A stretch of DNA of 64,000 nt from Bradyrhizobium sp. AZCC 2262 (lineage in GTDB: Bacteria > Pseudomonadota > Alphaproteobacteria > Rhizobiales > Xanthobacteraceae). Numbering within the stretch: position 1 is the stretch's first letter; each line of letters opens with the position of its first letter. The notes under the pieces were generated by a model. That model worked only from the letters and a program-made list of their open reading frames with translations. It had not been told where the DNA came from and made no database searches. The DNA is taken from the NCBI RefSeq assembly GCF_036924535.1, contig NZ_JAZHRT010000001.1, forward strand, positions 4,960,001 to 5,024,000, read 5' to 3'. A program made the translations under genes and the position numbers. Shown one piece after another: positions 52,341 through 60,919 of the stretch.

Positions 52341-53543
52341 TTACTCCTTCGGGCGAAGCTTTCCAATTTCCGCATCGCTCGGCAGATAATCCGCGCCCTT
52401 GCGATAAACCGAATCCACCATCACGCCCTTGCCGTCCTTCAGCGCGGTCTTGCCGACATAGGCGCCAAGCGTCGACTGGTGATCGATCTTGCGGAAGGTG
52501 ATCTCGCCGAACGGCGACGGCATCGACAGGCCTTCGGTTGCTGCCATCAGCTTCTCCGGATCGGTCGAATTGGCTTTCGCAAGGATTGCCGCAGCCGCCT
52601 TGATGGTCTGGTAGCCGACGATCGAGCCCAACCGCGGATAATCGTTGTACTTGGCCTGATAGGCCTTCAGGAACTTGTCGTGGTCCGGTGTCTTGATGTC
52701 GTACCAGGGATAACCCGTGACGATCCAGCCTGCGGGCGTCTCGTCCTTGAGCGGATCGAGGTATTCCGGCTCACCGGTAAGGAAGCTGACGACTGCGCGG
52801 TCCTTGAACAGCCCGCGGGTGTTGCCCTCGCGAACGAGTTTCACCAGGTCGGCGCCGAAGGTGACGTTGAGGATGGCTTCCGGGTTCGCGGCGGCAACCG
52901 CCTGCACCACCGGGCCGGCGTCGATCTTGCCCTGCGGCGGCCACTGCTCGTCGACCCACTGGATGTCCGGACGCTTCTCCGACATCAGCTTCTTGAACAC
53001 CGCGACCGCCGACTGGCCGTATTCATAGTTCGGCGCAATCGTCGCCCAGCGTTTTGCGGGCAACTTGGCGGCTTCTTCCACCAGCATCGCCGCCTGCATG
53101 TAATTGGAAGGACGCAGGCGGAACGTGTAGCGGTTGCCCTTCGACCAGGTAATGGCGTCGGTCAGCGGCTCCGCCGCCAGGAAAAACACTTTCTTCTGGT
53201 TGGCGAAATCGGAAACAGCCAGACCGATGTTGGACAGGAACGTGCCGGTCAGCATCGCGACGTTCTCGCTCGACACCAGCTCGTTGGCCGCGGTCTGCGC
53301 GTCGGCCGGCTTGCCACCGTCATCCTTGGAAATGACGACGAGCTTCTTGCCGTTGATGCCGCCTGCCGCGTTGACTTCCTCGACCGCGAGCTGCCAGCCC
53401 TTGCGGTAGGGTTCGGTGAAGGCAGGCAACAGCGAATAGCTGTTGATCTCGCCGATCTTGATCTCGCTCTGTGCCATGGCGTTGCCCGCCATGCCCGCCA
53501 CCGCGATCGCCAAACCTGCTCCCAGTACGTGTCTACGTCGCAT
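52341..53543 (-). CDS. Branched-chain-type ABC solute-binding protein
   Basis: 400 residues from ATG 53543 (GGAGGT directly upstream; an in-frame TTG at 53555 would include the ribosome site). The signal peptide RRRHVLGAGLAIAVAGMAGNAMA has a Tat-like RR. The mature Leu/Ile/Val-binding fold shows IKIGEINSYSLLPAFTEPYRKGWQLAVEEVNAAGGINGKKL and APNYEYGQSAVAVFKKLM. The ligand need not be an amino acid; members of this subgroup bind aromatic and heterocyclic acids. 24 bp after the AA_synth-family gene. Confidence 0.87.
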   Translation of the reverse strand: MRRRHVLGAGLAIAVAGMAGNAMAQSEIKIGEINSYSLLPAFTEPYRKGWQLAVEEVNAAGGINGKKLVVISKDDGGKPADAQTAANELVSSENVAMLTGTFLSNIGLAVSDFANQKKVFFLAAEPLTDAITWSKGNRYTFRLRPSNYMQAAMLVEEAAKLPAKRWATIAPNYEYGQSAVAVFKKLMSEKRPDIQWVDEQWPPQGKIDAGPVVQAVAAANPEAILNVTFGADLVKLVREGNTRGLFKDRAVVSFLTGEPEYLDPLKDETPAGWIVTGYPWYDIKTPDHDKFLKAYQAKYNDYPRLGSIVGYQTIKAAAAILAKANSTDPEKLMAATEGLSMPSPFGEITFRKIDHQSTLGAYVGKTALKDGKGVMVDSVYRKGADYLPSDAEIGKLRPKE

Positions 53544-53567
53544 CCCTACCTCCAATACCCTGTGAAA

Positions 53568-54152
53568 TTATCGCAAACCGTCTTCGCCTTTGACTTCCGA
53601 AACCGTCAGCCCGCCGACGCGCGGCAATGGCCTGCCGCTGTCGGTCACCGCAACCGCGACCATGATCTCGTTGGCGCGCGGCGCATCGTTGATCTGCACT
53701 TCCATGCCGTCGAAATGACTGCGCACGAAGGCCGCGTCCTTGTGGCCGAGCGGAATGTCGAGCGTGGTTCCCGGACCGCTGCGCTTTTTCGACGACGGGA
53801 TCAGCGCCGCGCCCTTGGTCAGCACTTTCCGCACCGGCGCACCCATCTTCGGATGCAGGATCGCCGCCGCATGTTCGAGCTCGCCGTTTTCGCCGACGGC
53901 TGCGGCCTTGCCGTAGCTATGCGCCTTGGCGCCGTCGATGCCGAGCGCCGCCACCGCTCTTTTCGAAAGCAGATCGCCGAGCTCCTCGCCGATTTCGATC
54001 AGCAGCGAAAGGTCCTCGACGTACCGGCCAGCAAAAGGATTCTCGATCACGGCGATCGCTGCGGCGCGCCGGGTCGGTGGTGCAATTTTTTGTCCCATCT
54101 CCAGATGGGTTTCCTCGACCACCGTGACGATCTTGCGAATGATCGCGCTCAT
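53568..54152 (-). CDS. AA_synth (DUF1185) family protein
   Basis: 194 residues. IRKIVTVVEETHLEMGQ at the N-terminus and VIENPFAGRYVEDLSLLIEIGEELGDLL, then AAAILHPKMGAPVRKVLTKGAALIPSSKK match the family called amino acid synthesis protein, whose reaction is unknown to me. The conserved Glu/His and Lys residues suggest an enzyme of the cytosol. It sits between the UPF0280 gene (18 bp gap) and the transporter genes in the 6-hydroxynicotinate reductase operon, so a role in that catabolism is likely but undefined. Confidence 0.8.
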   Translation of the reverse strand: MSAIIRKIVTVVEETHLEMGQKIAPPTRRAAAIAVIENPFAGRYVEDLSLLIEIGEELGDLLSKRAVAALGIDGAKAHSYGKAAAVGENGELEHAAAILHPKMGAPVRKVLTKGAALIPSSKKRSGPGTTLDIPLGHKDAAFVRSHFDGMEVQINDAPRANEIMVAVAVTDSGRPLPRVGGLTVSEVKGEDGLR

Positions 54153-54170
54153 TGTCAGCCTCGCTCCCGA

Positions 54171-55079
54171 TCAAACATGGGCTATTCTTTCCAGTGCGCT
54201 TTCATGAAATGCCGGCAACGCGCCTGCCTTGATCCCTGTTGCACCCACCACAGCCGTCTCGCCTAGTAGACGCAGGGCCGCACCTTCGATCAATCCCGAC
54301 GCAAGCAATTGCTGTGCCCGGCTAACCCCGGCCCTCAACGCGTCCTCAATCTCGCTCTCTCGGAGCGCGCCGACGTCGCGAGTGACGAGGCGCGTGCCGA
54401 GGTCGCTGTCGGGCTGCAACTCGTTGGCGGGGCAGCGGATCACGGCGGGATGGCCGGGCAGATCGACGGCATTGGCGATGATGGTGGCGGCGGCATCGGC
54501 CTGCGACGCCGTGCGCGCCAGCACGGTGACGGCATCCGCGATCCCGAGCGAAAAACTGCGACCGTGCCGCCCGCTGGTCGCGATGCCCCGCACCGGATCG
54601 TCGGCGTCGATATCAATCGTTCGCATCACGCCGAGCCGGTCGGGGCGGTCCATCAGGCCGACGGTGAACTGCTCGTCCCCGGCGAGATGCAGCGCGATGT
54701 CGCCGCCATTATTGACGTAAGCGCGGTCGAGCCGTGCCGCGGCAAGCATTGCGCCGAGAATTTCTTCCGCAACGCAGCCCGCCACCGCCGCCATCGGGGT
54801 GATGAAGGCAGCCGTTGCAAACGGCGCGACAGCCGCATGCATGCGTCGCGCGACGACACCTTTCAGCGAGCATTGAATTGGATCGGCGGCCCTTCGCAGT
54901 CCAACCAACTCCTCGCAGAGTTCATCGAGCAGGCCGGTGAAGCGCCGCGCCGCAGCCTCGTAGGCAGTGCGTACGTCGACTTCCCTGCCCTTCGCCTCGA
55001 TGACCAGATCGATCGGACCATCCTGCAAATGCAGCCGCTTGCCGTCAGGAAGAAGCGCGATTTGCGGGAGCCGTTTCAT
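54171..55079 (-). CDS. UPF0280 (ApbE-like fold) family protein
   Basis: 302 residues from ATG 55079, overlapping the reductase gene by 4 bp. UPF0280 features: FITPMAAVAGCVAEEILGAML, LDRAYVNNGGDIALHLA and GIATSGRHGRSFSLGIADAVTVLA, motifs resembling the flavin-binding core of ApbE flavin transferases (the NGGD and ATSGRxxRSFS stretches). No lipoprotein or export signal is seen. Tight coupling to the 6-hydroxynicotinate reductase gene suggests a role in flavin attachment or cofactor supply for it (inference). Confidence 0.82.
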   Translation of the reverse strand: MKRLPQIALLPDGKRLHLQDGPIDLVIEAKGREVDVRTAYEAAARRFTGLLDELCEELVGLRRAADPIQCSLKGVVARRMHAAVAPFATAAFITPMAAVAGCVAEEILGAMLAAARLDRAYVNNGGDIALHLAGDEQFTVGLMDRPDRLGVMRTIDIDADDPVRGIATSGRHGRSFSLGIADAVTVLARTASQADAAATIIANAVDLPGHPAVIRCPANELQPDSDLGTRLVTRDVGALRESEIEDALRAGVSRAQQLLASGLIEGAALRLLGETAVVGATGIKAGALPAFHESALERIAHV

Positions 55080-56557
55080 ACGCGCCGTCCCGGCATATAG
55101 GGCATCGGACGGGTTTCAGTGTTGTCCCGCAGCGACGCCAGCGGACGGACGTGATCCATGTGGCCACCGAGCGCGGCATAGTCGGAAAGCCGCAGCGTGA
55201 ACTCAATCGGCGCCACCAGCGCCGGCGTCGGAACATAGCCGAAGGCGCCGGCCGGCATCTGTGTGACATCGACCATGAAGGTGATGCCACCGCCGGGCCA
55301 GACATAGACAGGCGCGCCGCCGCTGGTGACCCGCGTCAGCGCGTCCTTTACCGAGCGCGTCAGCCGCACCGGATTGTCGGTGACGCCGGCGCGCAGCGAG
55401 CCGCCGGCGCCGCCCATGAACAGCACCGTGCACAGCGCCGGCTCGCAATTTTCCTGGATACGCTCGACCGAGAATTTTAGATCGGGCGGCATCTCTTTCT
55501 CGATGGGCCGCAGCGCCTCATCAAGCTCGTAATAAGCGGCGTGCTCGCCCGTGGTCGAGACCATCAGCATGGTCAGCCCGGGTCGCGCCTCCTTCGGATT
55601 GAACGGCCCCAGCACTGACAGCGGATCGGAAATATTGGTGCCGCCCCACCCGGTGCCGGGATCGGCGACCTGGAAATAACGGCCCGGCGTCGAGCGCCGC
55701 CCCTTCATCTTGATCCCGGTATCAGGAATATCGAGCAGCTTGCCGGCCTGGTGTTCACTGAGAACGCCGGTGATGTGGTCGTCCACGACCACGACCTCGT
55801 CGACCTTGCCATGCCATTGCTTGGCGAACATGCCGATGGTCGCCGAGCCGCACCCCACCCGCATGCGCTCTTCGGCAACGCCATTGACGACGGGGGGATA
55901 GCCGGCCTGCACCACGACCGTGGCGCCACCGTCGATCGTCAGCTCCACCGGCTTGCAGTTGGAAAGGTCCATCAGCGCGTCGCAGGTGACGCGGCCTTCC
56001 TTCTTGGAACCGCCGGTCAGATGATGCACGCCGCCGAGGGAGAGCATCTGCGAGCCGTATTCGCTGGTTGTCACATGGCCGATCGCCTCGCCTTCCGCGC
56101 GGACGGTCGCCGTTTCCGGGCCGAGATAGCGGTCGGTGTCGATCTTCACCTTGACGCCGCAATAGCTGAAAATGCCTTCGGTCACGACCGTGACCATGTC
56201 GACGCCATCGACTTCCGACGACACGATGAAGGGCGCCGGCTTGTAATCGGGATAGGTGGTGCCGGCACCGATGGCGGTGACGAACACGTTCGGCTCGTGG
56301 ACGATCTTGCCGTCCCAATCGCCGCCGGCCTGGAACGGCACCAGCCGCCCGCCATGCGACACCGTCTGTTCCAGCACGATATGCGGATCGACGCGCACCA
56401 GCTCGCCGTTGTGATTGGCGTATCGATCGCACGCGCCGGCCGAGCCCGGCTTGATGTAGCACATCACCGGACAGGCATCGCAGCGGATCTTGTCGCCACC
56501 GCCGGCGGTCATCGCATCGGTCATGAACAAGCCTGCAGTCGAGAAGGCGCCGATCAT
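55076..56557 (-). CDS. 6-Hydroxynicotinate reductase-like protein
   Basis: 493 residues (starts at 56557 or at an in-frame ATG at 56524). An N-terminal iron-sulfur motif C26-x2-C29-x3-C33-x9-C43 (RCDACPVMCYIKPG, then GACDRY) could bind a [4Fe-4S] cluster. The rest is conserved throughout as in 6-hydroxynicotinate reductases (EC 1.3.7.1), which use reduced ferredoxin to convert 6-hydroxynicotinate to 1,4,5,6-tetrahydro-6-oxonicotinate. Segments VTTSEYGSQMLSLGGVHHLTGG and FMGGAGGSLRAGVT are conspicuous. Heads a long leftward operon and has the TTCGTATACGAA operator 31 bp before its start. Confidence 0.78.
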   Translation of the reverse strand: MIGAFSTAGLFMTDAMTAGGGDKIRCDACPVMCYIKPGSAGACDRYANHNGELVRVDPHIVLEQTVSHGGRLVPFQAGGDWDGKIVHEPNVFVTAIGAGTTYPDYKPAPFIVSSEVDGVDMVTVVTEGIFSYCGVKVKIDTDRYLGPETATVRAEGEAIGHVTTSEYGSQMLSLGGVHHLTGGSKKEGRVTCDALMDLSNCKPVELTIDGGATVVVQAGYPPVVNGVAEERMRVGCGSATIGMFAKQWHGKVDEVVVVDDHITGVLSEHQAGKLLDIPDTGIKMKGRRSTPGRYFQVADPGTGWGGTNISDPLSVLGPFNPKEARPGLTMLMVSTTGEHAAYYELDEALRPIEKEMPPDLKFSVERIQENCEPALCTVLFMGGAGGSLRAGVTDNPVRLTRSVKDALTRVTSGGAPVYVWPGGGITFMVDVTQMPAGAFGYVPTPALVAPIEFTLRLSDYAALGGHMDHVRPLASLRDNTETRPMPYMPGRRV

Positions 56558-56587
56558 ACCCGCTGCTTCGCGGGGTTGACCATCTTG

Positions 56588-56602
56588 TTCGTATACGAAT
56601 GA
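56588..56602. promoter_or_regulatory. GTATAC-type operator before the reductase operon
   Basis: TTCGTATACGAATGA contains the perfect 12-bp palindrome TTCGTATACGAA (56588-56599). It matches 15 bases of the 37901-37918 site. Its position, 31 bp upstream of the reductase start codon, suits a repressor site. Confidence 0.72.
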
Positions 56603-56738
56603 TGTTGCGCGCGGACGGAAACGCTGTCAAGCCGCCGCTGCAGCGAAAGGCCCGACTTGCCGCATAATACCGCATTTGCCTCGCCGCTCTGTTCATAAAG
56701 CAAGCAGCGCGCTGCAGCGCGGGATCGCACGACTTGCA

Positions 56739-56754
56739 CGTTTGTACACAAACG
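56739..56754. promoter_or_regulatory. Candidate operator upstream of nicAB-like genes
   Basis: CGTTTGT-AC-ACAAACG is a perfect inverted repeat with 7-base arms and a 2-base centre, 60 bp upstream of the small-subunit ATG. It differs from the GTATAC operator, so the dehydrogenase is probably controlled by another regulator. Confidence 0.6.
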
Positions 56755-56813
56755 GTATCTTTCCCCGGGCGTTCCGCACAGAGTTTTGCAGCGCAACGAA
56801 GGCTTAGGGGAGC

Positions 56814-57296
56814 ATGACGCAGAGCACGATGCGCCTGACCGTCAACGGCAAGACCAGCGATGTCGATGCCGCGCCCGACACTGCACTGCTGTACGTGCTG
56901 CGCAACGACCTCGCCTTGAACGGACCGAAATACGGCTGCGGTCTCGGCGAATGCGGCGCCTGCGCCGTGCTGATCGACGGCGTCGCCGCGCGGTCCTGCG
57001 TGATCCCGATCGAGGGCTGCAGCGGGCGCGACATCGTAACGCTCGAAGGCCTCGGCTCGCGCGAGCATCCCGATCCGGTGCAGCAGGCCTTCATCCGCGA
57101 ACAGGCTGCGCAATGCGGCTATTGCCTCAACGGCATGATCATCGCGACCAAGGCTTTGCTGTTGCGTTCCCCTCACCCGTCGAACGACGAAGTGCTGGAA
57201 GCGCTGCGGCATCATCTGTGTCGTTGCGGCGCGCACATCGAGATCATGCGCGCGGCAATGCGCGCCGCGGGCCGTGCCGTTGAGGCACAGACGTGA
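56814..57296 (+). CDS. nicA: Nicotinate dehydrogenase-like small (2Fe-2S) subunit
   Basis: 160 residues. The first cluster motif is YGCGLGECGACAVLIDG with a further Cys in ARSCVIP; the second is AQCGYCLNGMII and HLCRCGAHIEI. This length and a downstream partner of 1184 residues with three haem sites fit NicA of the two-component nicotinate dehydrogenase (NicAB). It passes electrons from the molybdenum site toward the haems. Stop overlaps the large-subunit start. Upstream lies a palindrome of CGTTTGT type. Confidence 0.83.
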   Translation: MTQSTMRLTVNGKTSDVDAAPDTALLYVLRNDLALNGPKYGCGLGECGACAVLIDGVAARSCVIPIEGCSGRDIVTLEGLGSREHPDPVQQAFIREQAAQCGYCLNGMIIATKALLLRSPHPSNDEVLEALRHHLCRCGAHIEIMRAAMRAAGRAVEAQT

Positions 57297-60200
57297 TGAT
57301 GGCGCCGAACTCTCTCGGGGATCGTGAACGACCGCAGGGAACGCTGTCGGTCTTTCGCCCTGCCTCGCCTGTCGAGGCCGTCAAGTTCGAGACCTTCATC
57401 AAAATCACCGCTGACGGATCGGTCACCGCCTATAACGGCCATGTCGATCTCGGCACCGGCATTCGTACCGCGCTCGGGCAGATCGTTGCGGAGGAACTCG
57501 ACGTCTCCTTCGCGCGTGTCGTCGTCGTGCTTGGCGATACATCGCTGGTCCCCAACCAGGGCGCGACGATTGCCAGCGAAACGATCCAGATCACCGCCGT
57601 GCCGCTGCGCAAGGCCGCGGCGCAGGCACGGCAGTTTCTGGTCGCGCGCGCGGCGGCGCGGCTGGAGCTTCCGATCGAGGATCTCATCGTTGAAGACGGC
57701 CTGGTCCGCGGCAAGGACAATCGCAGCGTCAGCTATGGCGAACTGATCGCGGGCGAGACCATCCAGCTTGAACTGGCCGATGATGTTCCCGTGAAGTCTG
57801 CCGATGCCTACAGCATCGTCGGACAGTCCGTGCCGCGCGTCGATCTGCCGGCGAAAGCGACCGGCGAACTGGTTTACGTTCACGACATGCGCGTGCCCGG
57901 CATGCTGCATGGCCGCGTTGTTCGTCCGCCCTATGCCGGCGTCGATGTCGGTGATTTCATCGGCAACAGCCTGATCGTCGTCGACGAGACTTCGGTGCGC
58001 GACATTCCCGGCCTCGTCGCTGTAGTCCGTATCGGCGACTTCGTCGGCGTCGTCGCCGAGCGCGAGGAGAACGCGATCAAGGCCGCGGCACAATTGAAGG
58101 TCATCTGGAAGCCGGTGCCGACGCTGCCCGACCTCGGGGATATCGAAACCGCGCTGCGCGCCAATCCGTCGACGCCGCGAACGCTGATTGACAAGGGTAA
58201 CGTCGATGCAGCGATTGCCGGTGCCGCGAAGCCGATGCCGCGAACCTACGTCTGGCCTTATCAGATGCATGCCTCGATCGGCCCATCCTGCGCGGTCGCC
58301 GACTATCAGGAAGATCAGACCAGGGTCTGGTCCGGCACGCAGAATCCGCATCATCTGCGTACCGAGCTGGCACGGCTGATTCATCGCCGCGAAGCCGAGA
58401 TCGAGGTGATCCGGATGGAGGCCGCCGGCTGCTACGGCCGCAATTGCGCCGACGACGTTTCTGCCGACGCAGTGTTGCTGTCGCGGGCCGTCGGCCGGCC
58501 CGTTCGCGTGCAATTGACGCGTGAGCAGGAAAATGCGTGGGAGCCAAAGGGCACCGCGCAGTTGATGGACGTCAACGGCGGATTGAACGCCGACGGCAGC
58601 GTCGCCGGTTATGATTTTGCCACGCGCTATCCATCCAACGGCGCGCCGACGCTGGCGCTGCTGTTGACCGGAACCATCCCGCACACGCCCGCCATCTTCG
58701 AGATGGGCGACCGCACCGCGATCCCGCCTTACGACTATGAGAACCTGCGCGTGGTCGCGAACGACATGCCGCCGATCGTGCGCGCTTCGTGGCTGCGCGG
58801 CGTCTCCGCGCTGCCTAACACCTTTGCGCATGAATCCTGGATCGACGAATGCGCTGACGAAGCCGGCGTCGATCCGATCGAATATCGCCTGCGCTACCTG
58901 AAGGACCCGCGCGCGATTGATCTCGTCAATGCGGTGGCCGCGCGTGCTGACTGGAAGCCGCGGCCGGTACGGCAGAAGCTGGAAGCCGAGGGCAACATCG
59001 TTCGCGGACGCGGCTTTGCCTATGCGCTCTATGTACACAGCAAGTTTCCCGGTTATGGCGCGGCGTGGTCGGCCTGGATTGCGGACGTCGCGGTCAACAA
59101 GGCGACCGGCGACGTCAGCGTGACGCGCGTGGTCGCAGGCCAGGACTCCGGCCTGATGATCAATCCGGACGGCGTCCGGCACCAGATCCACGGCAACGTC
59201 ATCCAGTCGACCAGCCGCGCGCTGATGGAGGAAGTGTCGTTCGACCGCACCTCCGTGACGGCGCGCGAATGGGGCGCCTACCCCATCATCAAATTCCCCG
59301 ACGTCCCCGAGATCGACGTGTTGATGTTGCCGCGGCAGGACCAGCCGCCGCTCGGCGTCGGAGAATCCGCCTCGGTCCCGAGCGCGGCTGCCATCGCCAA
59401 CGCGATCTTTGATGCGACCGGTGTGCGCTTTCGCGAATTGCCGTTCACGCCGGATCGCATTCTGCGAGGGCTGCGCGGCGAGGCGCAGGCGACGCCGGAA
59501 GCGTTGCCGCCGCCGGTATCCGCGCCGCAGCCCGATCAGAACAGATGGCAGAATCCGTTCGGCGGACGCAGCGGCGTTTTCGCGACAGCCGCGGCCCTGT
59601 GCGCTGCCGCGATCGGCATCGGCGCCGCCGTGCTGCCATGGCGCGCGATCGCGCCCATCGCGCGTCCCGATGCCTCGGTCTATTCGGCCGCGACCATCGC
59701 GCGAGGCCAGCAACTCGCCGCGCTCGGCGACTGCGCGGTCTGCCACACGTCGGCGAATGGTACCCTCAACGCCGGCGGCAAGGCGCTGCCTACGCCTTTC
59801 GGCACGATCTACTCCACCAATATCACTCCCGATGTCGAAACCGGAATCGGCGCGTGGTCCTATCCCGCCTTCGAGCGCGCGATGCGCGAGGGCATCCATC
59901 GCGACGGACGACATCTCTATCCGGCATTCCCCTACACGCATTTCGCCAGGACTACCGACGCCGACACGCAGGCGCTCTATGCCTATCTGATGGCACAGCC
60001 GGCGGTGCGCGCGGAGACGCCGCGGACTGCGCTGGCGTTTCCGTTCAACGTTCGCCCGCTGATGGCGGGCTGGAATGCGCTGTTCCACAAGCCCGGTACG
60101 TTCCAGCCAAACCCGGCCAAATCCGAAGCGTGGAATCGCGGCGCCTATCTGGTCGAAGGGCTCGGCCATTGCAGCGCCTGCCATTCGCCGCGCAATGCAC

Positions 60201-60850
60201 TGGGCGCGGAAAAGGCGAACGCCTACCTCGCCGGAGGATTCGCGGAAGGCTGGGAAGCGCCGGCGCTGACATCGCTGTCGCGGGCGCCGATCCCGTGGAG
60301 TGAGGACGAGCTGTACGCTTACTTGCGAACCGGCGAGTCGCGCCTTCACGGCGTCGCCGCCGGGCCGATGGCGCCCGTGGTGAAGGAGCTCACAGCGCTT
60401 CCGGATTCCGACATTCGCGCCATGGCGGCCTATCTCGCTTCCTTCAACGAGACCGCCATGGATCACGCGGCACAGCAAGCGCGCGCCGCGAAACTGGAGT
60501 CCTCGACCGGCACGCGCGCGTCGGCTGCGTCCGGCACCGGCGCCCGGATCTACCAGGGCGCCTGCGCGGTGTGTCACGAGGTCGGCGGCGCACCGCTGTT
60601 CGGCAGCCGGCCGTCGCTGGCGCTGAACAGCAATCTGCACAGCGCCGTGCCCGACAATCTGATCCAGCTCATCCTGCACGGCATCGCCAAGCCGGCCGCA
60701 ACCGATCTCGGCTATATGCCGGCCTTCAGGGACAGCCTGACCGACGGCCAGATCGCGGAACTCGCCGCTTATCTCAGGCGGCAATTCGCCCCGGACAAGC
60801 CTGCCTGGACTGGTATCCAGGCGGCGGTCGGGCGGATTCGGCAGGAATAG
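57296..60850 (+). CDS. nicB: Nicotinate dehydrogenase-like large subunit, molybdopterin plus three-haem cytochrome c
   Basis: 1184 residues from ATG 57296 (GTG 57293 and ATG 57299 also in frame). Residues about 25-740 are a molybdenum hydroxylase domain with MEAAGCYGRNCADDV in the usual GGFGR place and the catalytic Glu near 690 (LGVGESASVPS). A hydrophobic segment at about 763-785 (FATAAALCAAAIGIGAAVL) anchors it; the C-terminal part has three CxxCH haem motifs at about 815 (CAVCH), 960 (CSACH) and 1091 (CAVCH). This is the NicB architecture: nicotinate is hydroxylated at C6 with electrons going to the respiratory chain (EC 1.17.2.1). No Tat signal is evident, so topology is inferred. Confidence 0.85.
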   Translation: MMAPNSLGDRERPQGTLSVFRPASPVEAVKFETFIKITADGSVTAYNGHVDLGTGIRTALGQIVAEELDVSFARVVVVLGDTSLVPNQGATIASETIQITAVPLRKAAAQARQFLVARAAARLELPIEDLIVEDGLVRGKDNRSVSYGELIAGETIQLELADDVPVKSADAYSIVGQSVPRVDLPAKATGELVYVHDMRVPGMLHGRVVRPPYAGVDVGDFIGNSLIVVDETSVRDIPGLVAVVRIGDFVGVVAEREENAIKAAAQLKVIWKPVPTLPDLGDIETALRANPSTPRTLIDKGNVDAAIAGAAKPMPRTYVWPYQMHASIGPSCAVADYQEDQTRVWSGTQNPHHLRTELARLIHRREAEIEVIRMEAAGCYGRNCADDVSADAVLLSRAVGRPVRVQLTREQENAWEPKGTAQLMDVNGGLNADGSVAGYDFATRYPSNGAPTLALLLTGTIPHTPAIFEMGDRTAIPPYDYENLRVVANDMPPIVRASWLRGVSALPNTFAHESWIDECADEAGVDPIEYRLRYLKDPRAIDLVNAVAARADWKPRPVRQKLEAEGNIVRGRGFAYALYVHSKFPGYGAAWSAWIADVAVNKATGDVSVTRVVAGQDSGLMINPDGVRHQIHGNVIQSTSRALMEEVSFDRTSVTAREWGAYPIIKFPDVPEIDVLMLPRQDQPPLGVGESASVPSAAAIANAIFDATGVRFRELPFTPDRILRGLRGEAQATPEALPPPVSAPQPDQNRWQNPFGGRSGVFATAAALCAAAIGIGAAVLPWRAIAPIARPDASVYSAATIARGQQLAALGDCAVCHTSANGTLNAGGKALPTPFGTIYSTNITPDVETGIGAWSYPAFERAMREGIHRDGRHLYPAFPYTHFARTTDADTQALYAYLMAQPAVRAETPRTALAFPFNVRPLMAGWNALFHKPGTFQPNPAKSEAWNRGAYLVEGLGHCSACHSPRNALGAEKANAYLAGGFAEGWEAPALTSLSRAPIPWSEDELYAYLRTGESRLHGVAAGPMAPVVKELTALPDSDIRAMAAYLASFNETAMDHAAQQARAAKLESSTGTRASAASGTGARIYQGACAVCHEVGGAPLFGSRPSLALNSNLHSAVPDNLIQLILHGIAKPAATDLGYMPAFRDSLTDGQIAELAAYLRRQFAPDKPAWTGIQAAVGRIRQE

Positions 60851-60919
60851 CGCGCCGAGCAGCCATGCCGCCGGCAAAACCCACTGGTTGGGCGGCCCCC
60901 GGCACGATAGAGTTCCGCC

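Noticed and set aside
50625..54266. A 1213-residue open frame on the plus strand
   Set aside because: Antisense to the Liv permease and binding-protein genes and the AA_synth gene. Low-complexity Arg/His/Gln/Asp composition with no recognisable fold.
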